Shown here piece after piece: positions 1 to 10,700 of a stretch of 64,000 bases of DNA. The translations under genes were made by a program, and so were the position numbers. This DNA is from Achatina immaculata (Eukaryota; Mollusca; Gastropoda; Stylommatophora; Achatinidae): NCBI GenBank assembly GCA_009760885.1, contig CM019710.1, forward strand, positions 3,742,686 to 3,806,685, in the 5' to 3' direction. The notes under the pieces were generated by a model. The model had not been told where the DNA came from, searched no databases, and saw nothing but the letters and a program-made list of their open reading frames with translations. The stretch's first letter is position 1; each line of letters opens with the position of its first letter.

Positions 1-48
1 TTTTCAGTCTCCTCATTGTCCATTCTTAGTTTGCCCTGAGTTGTTGCC

Positions 49-625
49 ATGCCTTTGTCAGGGACCTTGTTGTATGATTCTACATTCATTCATTCTTTCA
101 TTCGCAAGTCCCTTGCGGAACTTTACCTCTCTAACAGCTCTCCTGTAGGCCTCTCGGTCGTGAGAAAGATGGCTTGCTGCCGATGTATCCATTTGCAGAT
201 CATCAACAATGTCTTGCAGCCATCTTCGCCATGGTCTTCCTCTCTTTCTTTTTCCCATTATGTAACCCTTCCAAGACGGTCTTCTCTAAATTCTCATGAC
301 GTTTAATGTGTCCAAAATATTTAAGTTTTCTCACTTTAATCCTCTTTACTAGCCAGCCTTCTTTAATATTAAGTTCTTGTAGTATGGATATATTTGTTCT
401 TTTTTATGTCCATGACATTTGAAGAACCCTTCTGTAGTATGTATGTGTTTCTCAGCTGTTTTGTTAAGTATCCAGGTCTCACAGGCATATGTTGTGATGG
501 GAAAGATGCATGCCCTTAAAAATCTTATTTTTGTAGTTCTGTCTGTTCCTCTCCACAGATTTTTAGTTGTTTTACTTTCTGAAGAGCAATAGATGTCCTC
601 CTTTTAATTTCCCTCATTTTCTTTT
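49..625 (-). mobile_element. LINE family b, 3' end fragment
   Basis: Antisense translation gives [21 protein letters not shown], the C-terminal end of an RTE/CR1-like reverse transcriptase, with an ATGAATGAATG-type 3' tail near 85-100. The same sequence recurs at 4098-4240, 9945-10080, 20060-20280, 35108-35311, 50855-51475 and 56595-57000. It carries frameshifts and is not functional. Confidence 0.8.
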
Positions 626-721
626 TAATTTCCCTTTGCATGGCCTGTCCCTCACAGAATGTTGCTCTCTCTCTTTTGATATGATTCTACATGAGACTAG
701 AATTTTTGGGGGAATAAGAAC

Positions 722-752
722 ATGATTGTTATATATATATATATATATAAAA
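722..752. repeat. (TA)n microsatellite
   Basis: An alternating TA run of about 24 bases, flanked by unrelated AT-rich sequence. Confidence 0.9.
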
Positions 753-809
753 CTAGAAGAAAACTAGTAACTGCTTTATTTGTTAATGAATTAAGAGATA
801 CTAGTGCAC

Positions 810-998
810 TAAATATAATAAATAGAAGGAAGAAGATCAAGAGGAAGACCAAGAGAAATGATACTGGACAGTCTGACGGGATGGTGTGAGAGAAGATCAC
901 CAACTGAACTGATGGCCTGCATGAAGGATCGGGTACTCTGGAGAAGCATAATAGCCAACGCCAGTCAGCACGGCATATGATGATGATGATGATGAGTG
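810..998 (+). mobile_element. LINE family a, 3' end with (GAT)n tail
   Basis: Contains GRRSRGRPREMILDSLTGW-type coding (frame-decayed) and ends in a gatgatgatgatgat tail, as in RTE-type elements that use short 3' repeats. Near-identical fragments lie at 4755-4905, 9093-9335 (+) and 38515-38690 (-). Confidence 0.8.
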
Positions 999-1215
999 CA
1001 CTAACCATTTTACCACTCAGGCATCAAGAATTGTTCTTTTTTCTTTTTTTTTTTTTTTTTTCTAACATATCTGTACCAGGCTTGTAGATGAGAATAAACA
1101 CACATATTTAAATTATTTTTTCCCTTGCTTCCGTTTCTGTAGCAGTCTGATAGTTTTTTTACCAGATAGGGTTGCTGGCCCTATGACGAACCCTCCTTAG
1201 TCGCCTTTTACAATC

Positions 1216-1672
1216 ATGCGTGGTAGGGTACAGTGGTCCTATTCTTTGCAGATCCCGGGTACCATCACCAAAACCATAGAAAACAAGTTGAATTCTTTCC
1301 AGACTAAATGTTTACAAAGAATTAGAGAAATATTTTGGCCAAACACCATAAGAAATAACATCTTATTAGCAGAAATGCAGATGAAACCACTGACAACAGT
1401 TATTGAGGAAAGACGCTGGCGATGGTTGGGACATGTGCTACGAATGACTGACAATTCACTACCAAAAATAGCACTAAGATGGACACCTCAGGGGAACAGA
1501 AGTAAGGGTAGACCAAAAGAGACATGGAGAAGAACAACAGAAAGGATGTTGAGCAATAGAGGGCTCACCTGGGCAAGAGCAGGAAAAAAGGCAAAGGACA
1601 GGCATTTGTGGAAAACCCTTGCGGAAGCCCTATGTACCATGGGCACTTAAGGTTCAGAGAGAGAGAGAGAGA
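1216..1672 (+). mobile_element. LINE family c, 3' end with (GA)n tail
   Basis: Encodes an uninterrupted C-terminal RT segment (TVIEERRWRWLGHVLRM ... [17 protein letters not shown] ... WKTLAEALCTMGT) followed by a gagagagagagag tail, about 30 bp before MRPL40 exon A. Other copies are at 20610-20800 (-), 26588-26800 (+), 58340-58540 (-) and 59283-59500 (+). Confidence 0.82.
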
Positions 1673-1701
1673 TTTTAATTATTTGTCTTGGCATATTTCA
1701 G

Positions 1702-1788
1702 ATCACAGGTGCCCCTGCTGCAGAAGACTTGCTCACAGATTCACACACAGTGCTGTCCCTTGTTGTTCAGAGCCACCCAGCAGTTATG
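1702..1788 (+). CDS. MRPL40: MRPL40 exon A (first visible; presequence end)
   Basis: The acceptor is the pyrimidine-rich tract ending atttcag before 1702 and the donor is gtaagt at 1789. The frame begins with the last base of a split codon and reads SQVPLLQKTCSQ ... RATQQL, then TG, which completes to Trp with the next exon. The composition (no acidic residues; Arg, Gln, Cys, Leu) suits a mitochondrial targeting peptide. Placement rests mainly on phase agreement with the next exon, so it is less certain than the later exons. Confidence 0.7.
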
Positions 1789-4700
1789 GTAAGTGTGGTG
1801 TGATTTTTTTTCTTTTTTTTTCCACTTTCATCTTCATTTCCTTTTTATTTCTTATCTGTGGTCAGGGACGAGACAGGGCTTGGTTACGTTAATATGAGAA
1901 AGAGTTTCGAAGTTACCGAACAGACAACGTGGATCTTCAGAATTGTGAAGCAGTTATAAACCAACAACTCACAGACCTTTGGGAGTCACGACCTCAAATT
2001 CCCCCCCCCCCCCCACTAAGCGTCAGAAGCATGGGGGAAGGTGGGGGGGGGTACTCATGAGGACTTATGTTGTTGTTTTACCATCTACAGCAGAGGTTCC
2101 TGCCTGGTCCTGTTCCACGGAGGCACCTAGGAGAAGTAGTGTTAGTGTCCATGCTTTCCTTTATATGTGCCACTTGGTCAGTCAGGCCTGTGTGCCCAAT
2201 TCTTGACTCTTCGAAAATAAAGTCTGTTCGTTCCTCCGTTCGGATGAGATACTTTTCTCTCAGCCTAGCTCTCTTTCATTTTCTCTTGAATTTTCCAGGC
2301 ATTTCCAAGTTTTCTAATTTTTGTATATTAAAAAAAAATTATTCTTCTTCTTTTTCAGCTTTCCAGGCTATTAAGGTTCATTGCTGCAGATGAAGTTTGC
2401 CTTCATTCCTGTTTGTAATCTTCTCTCTCCAGTTGCTGAAGTCAATTTCTTTTATGTCCTCTTCTGTGTTGTCTTTCCATCTCTGTCTTGGTCTACCCCT
2501 TACCTTGTTTCCTTCACGACTGTGACCGAGTGAAAGCTGTGTGATGAAGGGGCAGAATGTCAGACGGGCCTGCGTGCCCAATTCTTAACCCTTTGAAAAA
2601 TAAAGTATGTTCGTTAGTTTGTTCATCTCTTGTACATACGTCATTTTCATTTGTCTGTCCTCTTCCATTCTTTCCACGTGGCCCAACCAGCGTAGTCTGT
2701 TCAGTTTCAAGATATTTGTTAATCATTGGGACTTAAATAAGCTGTTAATTTCAGTGTTCTTTCCAGTTCTCCATTCCCCACAAAATTATGGGCCCAAAGG
2801 TTCTTCTTAGTATCTTATTCTCAAAGCCCTGCAATTGTTCATCTTTCTTTGTTGTACTCTATTTGAATGATTAAGCCATTGGTGTATTGTTTATATCTAT
2901 GCCAGTGTTTCTCATAGTGGGTGATAATCCCCCCCCCCCCTGGGCATTGGAAAGGACCAGGAGGGCGGTGAAAGAAAAAAGGGCTAGTGGGGGGGGGGAG
3001 TGAAGGAAAAGGGGATGGGGGTGTGGAGTTGAGGGAAAATGAAGCAGCAGAGGTAGTAATACCTTCCTTTTTAGACAGAGGTAGTAATACCTTCCTTCTT
3101 AGACAGAGGCAGTAATACCTTCCTTCTTAGACAGAGGCAGTAATACCTTCCTTCTTAGACAGAGGCAGTAATACCTTCCTTCTTAGACAGAGGCAGTAAT
3201 ACCTTCCTTCTTAGACAGAGGCAGTAATACCTTCCTTCTTAGACAGAGGCAGTAATACCTTCCTTCTTAGTCAGAGGCAGTAATACCTTCTTTCCTTATC
3301 ACTTTTCAACCCGATACTGAGAAACCTGTGTCACTACATGAAAAACTCATCCATCACATTAAAAGTTGAGAAAACGATGGCAGTAGGTGAGTTATAAATG
3401 TACTCTTTCATATTGTTAAATTGGTTTGCTAGCTGAAGTTTTTTAGTTGTGTAATGCATATCCTAGTTTAAAAGGCCATTTTATGAGTAGTGCATTGTTG
3501 GGAGAGGGGGGGGGGTTAGGATGTGGCCTGGGAGAAAAGGGGCCAGCAGCCAGAACAAGCCTGGGAAACGCTGATCTGTACTGTCCGAGCATACTTCTGC
3601 CATATACCGAATATTAGGTTTAAAACATAGATTGTGTTTGAGATTGTAGCATGACATTTATTTGAATGATTTTTGTAACAGTTTCACGAACATGCTTTCT
3701 AATGAGCAGTCCTTTTTATTTTTTCCTGGAAGCTTCTGCTTTGAATGGCCTGTCCCTCACAGAACCTTGCTCTCTTTCTCTCTCTCTTTTTTTTTTTTTT
3801 TGATTGCTGGTCTGGCAGCATCTCATTATCTGACCAGTCCGCCTGCTTCAGTGAGTGTGGTGTTTAGAATGTCAGTGTTTCTGGGCTTCCCCATCATTAT
3901 TCTTTCCCAGGAAGTGTAACCCCCTCAACAAATTGTTATTCTCCATACTATGGCTTTACTGTAATACATGTTCGTCCAATGAGAAAAAAAAACAAACTTC
4001 AGGATTTATGTTCTATGAACATTATCTGTTAGCCTATCATATACTAGGTTTCTGGAAGTCATGACCCAGAGGGGCCTCCCCCCCCCCCAACCCCGCGGAG
4101 TTCATTCATTCATTCATTCATTTGCATGCCCCTTGCGGAACTTTGCCTCCCAAACAGCACTCCTGTAGGCCTCTCAGTTGTGAGCAAGATGGCCTGCTGC
4201 TGCTGCAGATCGTCAACGATGTCTTGCAGCCATCTTCGGATTATCATGAGTGTAAAGGGCTAAAACGCTTTTCTGAAGGTGGGGGAATATTTCTCGTGAT
4301 GATCCAGGAAGTGTGTAGTCAGTTTGCTTTTTTTGTAGTAGAGAGTTTTTTTTTTTCAGTAGTGGGGAGTTTGTAATTTTAAATTGCCATAAATACTAAA
4401 AATAAGCATTGCATCGTTTCTGTGTACAGCGTTGTGGCCGTGATACTTGATACTAAGAAAAAATAAAGGTGTTAATAATGTCATAAGTGTTTGGTAGGCA
4501 GAGAATTAAAAAGCTTTATAATCAGGACACTTGTGGCTGTTTTTTTTCATTTTCTATAGGGGAGAACCAATGAAGAAAAAGAAGAGAGTGGATCCAACAT
4601 TGACCGCAGCTCGTATGGCAAAGCGGATGAAAAAGATTGACAGGGAGATAAAGAGACTGTCAAGATTTGGAAGAATTCTTAAACCCGTGGAAGAAATAGA

Positions 4701-7700
4701 AATGGACAGCAGGAAACTTGCCCTGGCAAGGTTTGTTCTGTTTATTTTTTTGTTGAATGACCAAGAGAAATGATACTGGACAGTCTGACGGGATGGTGTG
4801 AGAGGAGATCACCAACTGAGCTGATGGCCTGCATGAAGGATGGGGTACTCTGGAGAAGCATAATAGCCAACGCCAGACGGCACGACACCTGATGATGATG
4901 ATGATGAATGTTTTTCATTTATTTATTTTTTTTTTTTTTTTTAGTCTGATTAGTTTTACCTGGGTGCTGTATGACAATAAGAAGCACTTACTACTGGTTC
5001 CTGGCATTTGCAGGTGTCTCAGGAGAGGCAGTAGTGATGGCTCAATAATTTTTCGAAACCGATATGACTGTACCTGTCTTTCACTTTGCATGAAGAACTT
5101 TCCAAAATACCAGTTTCCCCAGTAATTTTTCCCTTTTTTTTTTTTTTTAAATATAAAATTAAACGTACTTTACGAACATCAGTGGAAAGGAAATGTTTGC
5201 TTGAAATTTTTCTTACTTTATTTGCGACGAGATTTACCGTTCACAGAATTCTCACATGCCAAAACCAGAGTCAAAACTGGCCGATTCTCCTCCATACAAA
5301 CTGAGCATCATCATTTTCATGGCCTGACTCTCCTCCAACCAATTTTCACTGGTTGCTTTTTAACTAGGTTTTTTTTTTTTTATTATTATTAGTGTAAACC
5401 AGTTACAGTAACTGACAACCTCCAAATGTTTCAGTTTGTTTGTTTGTTTTTTTTTTCATTTTTTTTATTGGTAATTTACCAGTAATTGCCAGTTAATGTG
5501 ATCACTGGTCAGGGACTGTGTGAATAAACCGCAAAAGAAAAATCTGGAAGGAGGGGCTCTGAGGTTCTTTAGTCTATCCACTTTCTGGCATCCCCTGCCA
5601 ACTCTGCTAGATTTTCAAGTGCATGGATCTTGTTCTTTCTCTTAAGTTAAACTGGCAGTGTTGAGAGGAGAAAGTATAGTACGAGCAAGGTGCTTTCTGC
5701 ATACCAGTTGTCTAGGTAGGGCAGGATAAGAGAGATAAGATAGCCAACTCTGAGGTTCTGTAACATTCTAAGCTTAGAGTAGCCGACTCTGAGGTTCTGT
5801 AACATTCTAAGCTTAGAGTAGCCGACTGTGAGGTTCTGTAGCATTCTAAGCTTAGAGTAGCTGACTCTGAAGTTCTGTAACATTCTAAGCTTAGAGTAGC
5901 CGACTCTGAGGTTCTGTAACATTCTAAGCTTAGAGTAGCCCACTGTGATGTTCTGTAACATTCTAAGCTTAGAGTAGCTGACTCTGATGTTCTGTAACAT
6001 TCTAAGCTTAGAGTAGCCAACTCTGAGGTTCTGTAACATTCTGAGCTTAAGTAGCCGACTGTGATGTTCTGTAACATTCTAAGCTTAGAGTAGCCGACTC
6101 TTAGGTTCTGTAACATTCTAAGCTTAGAGTAACTGACTCTGAGGTTCTGTAACATTCTAAGCTTAGAGTAACTGACTCGAGGTTCTGTAACATTCTAAGC
6201 TTAGAGTAGCTGACTCTGAGGTTCTGTAACATTCTAAGCTTAGAGTAGCCCACTTTGATGTTCTGTAATATTCTAAGCTTAGAGTAGCCAACTCTGAGGT
6301 TCTGTAACATTCTAAGCTTAGAGTAGCTGACTCTGAGGTTCTGTAACATTCTAAGCTTAAGTAGCCGACTGTGATGTTCTGTAACTTTCTAAGCTTAGAG
6401 TAACTGACTCTGAGGTTCTGTAATATTCTAAGCTTAGAGTAACTGACTCTGAGGTTCTGTAACATTTAGGCTTAGAGTAGCTGACTCTGAGGTTCTGTAA
6501 CATTCTAAGCTTAAGTAGCCGACTGTGATGTTCTGTAACATTCTAAGCTTAGAGTAACTGACTCTGAGGTTCTGTAACATTCTAAGCTTAGAGTAACTGA
6601 CTCTGAGCTTCTGTAACATTCTAAGCTTAGAGTAGCCGACTGTGATGTTCTGTAACATTCTAAGCTTAGAGTAGCCAACTCTGAGGTTCTGTGACATTCT
6701 AAGCTTAGAGTAGCCGACTATGATGTTCTGTAACATTCTAAGCTTAGAGTAACTGACTCTGAGGTTCTGTAACATTCTAGGCTTAGAGTAGCTGACTCTG
6801 ATATTCTGTAAAATTCTAGGCTTAGAGTAGCTGACTGTGATGTTCTGTAACATTCTAAGCTTAGAGTAACTGACTCTGAGGTTCTGTAACATTCTAAGCT
6901 TAAAGTAACCGACTCTGAGGTTCTGTAACATTCTAAGCTTCCATCAGTGAAGACAGTACTAAGCAGCGAAGATTGAGATGGCGAATGTGTAACAAGAATT
7001 GATGGGAGCCATATTCCCAAGCAGGTTTTGTATGGCAAACTTACAGAGGGAAGGAAGCCAAATGGTATACCTGAACTGAGATATATAATTTGCTATTCCA
7101 TTAAGGCGTATTAGGGATACGGTGTTGGGCCCCTATTTCCAAGACCATCAGCACATGAACGTGTGATGTGGTCAGTACCACGCATGGCCCCATTTACTTT
7201 CCCAGGTTTCTGTGGTACCCATTTTCAGAGGCTTGGTGGACCCCAGGGCCTTTTTTGGTGTGTATCAGAAAAAAGGTCGCACTACTGGGACTTGAACCTG
7301 GTACCCCGGATTAGTAAACTGATCGCCTAACCACTCAGCCAGTCTGAGATATAAAAATATTTGTAAGTCATCAGCGTGAGATTTTTCCAACAGCCATGAT
7401 GTCTGGGAAGAACTTGTGAAAGATCGAGTCTTGCAGAGAACAATTCTGTACAAGGGTGCAGCAATATCTGAAGAGGAAGTGAGGGCCAAACTTGAAATTA
7501 GGAGGTCTTCTTCTTCTTCTTCTACGTTCGAGGTTGTTGATCAGATCCTGGTCCCTGTCGACATGACAAAGCTCACAGTCCTCTCCAGATCCTGATCGGA
7601 GCCCCCCAAAGCTTTTGCCCCAAGCTCGTGTCCTCTGGCCGTGTCTCACACCTCAGGTCTGCATGGTTTGGGCACTCTTGGAGGATACGTTCTGGAGGGA

Positions 7701-10700
7701 GATGTATGAAATAAGAAGACAAAACCCTGCAGCACAAATATTGTTTGTTGGCTACTGTGGCCTGGATGTACAGATCCAGCATTCATAGGGTCAGCCATGA
7801 GAGAAGCTGCTCCACAAGTTGATGCTTAGCAAAAACCCACAAAACCATGTCCTTACATGAAAAGTGCCACCGCTTTGTCCATTTGTGTTGCCTCTTTAAG
7901 CAGGTTCCCCAGAGCGGTTGGTGCAGTTATCAGGGACCAGCAGCCCACGGGCAAGTCCAGACCATAAATTTATCTCCCTTCGGTGCTTCTAGTTAGAGGA
8001 TTTAGGTCTGGCCAGTCCAGGTGATCCTTATGTTGTAATTTAGAAAAACCTGGTATTTCCAAAATCACTTCATGTAAAGTGGAAGACAAGTACAGTTGTA
8101 CTGGTTTAATAAATATCCTAGCACTATCACTGGTTACATTTCCATCATTCTTTTTCTTAATTTATGTACATCTTACGTTTATACTACTCTTTATCTCTTA
8201 ATTTATATACATCTTAAGTTTATACTACTCTTCATATCCTCTTTTGATGCAGAGAGAGAAAGAGAAACAACCCAGCCTTAACATTTGATGAGAGTGAATC
8301 AAGGGCACTCCTTCACAAAGAATGGGCAGCATACAGAAGCAGGAAGTGGTGCCAGGAGTACCTGGTTTATAAGAGAGTCTTTGGTGCCCAAGAGGAGGCA
8401 TTGCAGGAGTTAAGGGCAGAGTCAGAGGACTTATATCAAGAGGCTTTAAAGGTGAGGAAGTGAGTTAAGGGCAGAGTCAGATGACTTATATCAAGAGACT
8501 TTAAAGATGAGGAAATGAGTTAGGGGCAGAGTCAGAGGACTTATATCAAGAGACTTTAAAGGCGAGGAAGTGAGTTAGGGGCAGAGTCAGAGGACTTATA
8601 TCAAGAGACTTTAAAGGTGAGGAAGTGAGTTAGGGGCAGAGTCAGAGGACTTATATCAAGATACTTTAAAGGTGAGGAAGTGAGTTAGGGGCAGAGTCAG
8701 AGGACTTATATCAAGAGACTTTAAAGGTGAGGAAGTGAGTTAGGGGCAGAGTCAGAGGACTTATATCAAGAGACTTTAAAGGTGAGGAAGTGAGTTAGGG
8801 GCAGAGTCAGAGGACTTATATCAAAAGGGTTTGAAGGTGAGGAGGAACTTTGAGGGGGTTTAGTCTGCATTTCTGTGGAGTCTAGATTCATCATAAAACC
8901 TGTTGTGTGTAGCTAGCTATGTCCCATGACAGTTGCAGGCTGTAAGAGTGTGGAGTGTTAATGCCTTCACAGGTTCTAGGCTACTACAGGAGTTGAAGTA
9001 GGGAGGCCAGCATCTGTTTTCATTGCCTTTGTTTTCACTGGGAAACTCTCCAGGTACCCATTTTTTTTTTTTTAGGCTGGGTTGACCCCAGAGAGACAAT
9101 GTACTTTCATAGGACATGCAATGAGAAGAGGGGGCATTGAAAATATTATAACAACAGGAAAAATAGAAGGAAGAAGATCAAGAGGAAGACCAAGAGAAAT
9201 GATACTGGACAGTCTGACGGGATGGTGTGAGAGGAGATCACCAACTGAGCTGATGGCCTGCATGAAGGATCGGGTACTCTGGAGAAGCATAATAGCCAAC
9301 GCCAGTTGGCACGGCACACGATGATGATGATGATGTCCCCAGTGCTGGTTGGTCTGAAAAGAATTCTGCTCTGGTGTGAAGTTGAAACAGGGATGTTCTG
9401 ATTGACGGGCAACTCGCACTAACCACAACACCACACTGTGGCTCCTTTTATCTGTTCCCGATTGTTTGGATCAGCATTTTGTTATATCTCTTCCATGCTG
9501 CCTGGCAAACTTTCATATTATGTTCCTTTATTATGTCTGTTACAATGTCTGTCCGCCTTAGTTCAGGCCATCTTATGGCAGCAGTTTTTACTTGCCTAAG
9601 TAAGTAAAATGTTGCAGGGAAAAGGCTTGAGCTTCTCAAGAGCTTGGCCAGGGAAACAGACAAGGGGGGGAAAAGGGAAGAGTTTGACCATGATGTTGGG
9701 AGGATGGTGATGGCTGAATGCTTTAAAAAAAAAAAAATACCTGTAATTGTTGCGTTTTGGATGGAAGATTTTGTCAAGTGTTTTGGAGCTACAAACTCTG
9801 TGAGTCATTCATTATTGCCGTCATGTTGGAATGTCTCCATCTGTAACTGGTCATTGGCCTCGGTTTGACTGTGAATGATTGTCAGAGTTTGTTCCTGTGT
9901 GTTGTTCATATTATGTTTTATTGCACTTTCATCAACGACAGTTACATACAGCCTCATTCACTCATTTATTAGCATGTCCCTTGGGGAACTTTGCTTCCTG
10001 AAAGGCTCTCTTGAAGGCCTCTTGGTTGTAAGCAAAATGCCCTGCTGCAGATGCATCCATTCATAAATAATCGTCTTTGTACTATACAGCCTTGACTTGC
10101 AAAATACATACTTAAGTAAACAGACAAAAACTCTTGACGATAGTTCTCTAGTTTCCTCCATTCGTATGCAGCAACCCTTCATCATCCTGTGCCATCTCAC
10201 CAAGAAAAGTTGGCTACAACCATCTTCAACCTGCTCTGTCTTTTTTTTTTTTATCCCAAAAGTGCACCAGGCTAAGCTGAATCCAGTCCACCTCCTTATG
10301 TTGTCCAGCCATCCAGATTTGTACTTTCTCTCAAACATGGTTTTCGTTGTAGCAGTTTTGCCTATCAGTATACCTGAAATTATTATTATGTGCCGTGCAG
10401 GACAGAGTTAGGGGCCGGCTAGCGTAGTGGTTAGAGCACTCGTCTAGCAACCAAATGGTCGAGGGTTCGAATCCCCAGCTGAGCGGGATTTTTTTTCCGA
10501 CCAATACGGCCCTGAGGTCGACCCAGCCTCGTAAAATGGGTACCAGAGAAAATCTGGGAAGTAAAGGCAGCAAGGAAAGGAACTGGTCACCCTACCTCAT
10601 ACGCTGATGACCCAGCATAATGAGGTCTCTAACGCTTCACCCCCTACGGCATTTGCTATGGGACTATCTATACTTTACTTTTTTTAGGACAGAGTTGGTG

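Noticed and set aside
1..1700. A start-codon exon for MRPL40 in the first 1.7 kb
   Set aside because: Most of this interval is LINE sequence. I found no ATG-led presequence with a donor in the required phase, so the first exon is left unassigned.
5647..7038. Several long overlapping - strand open frames of repeated MLQNLRVGYSKLR units
   Set aside because: They follow from a 39-bp repeat unit (a multiple of three) that keeps frames open. There is no splice context, no family and no independent support.
10410..10485. Possible tRNA gene with good A and B boxes
   Set aside because: The acceptor stem does not close, and the unit continues into a SINE body with target duplications on both sides. 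The other tRNA-like heads fail the same way.
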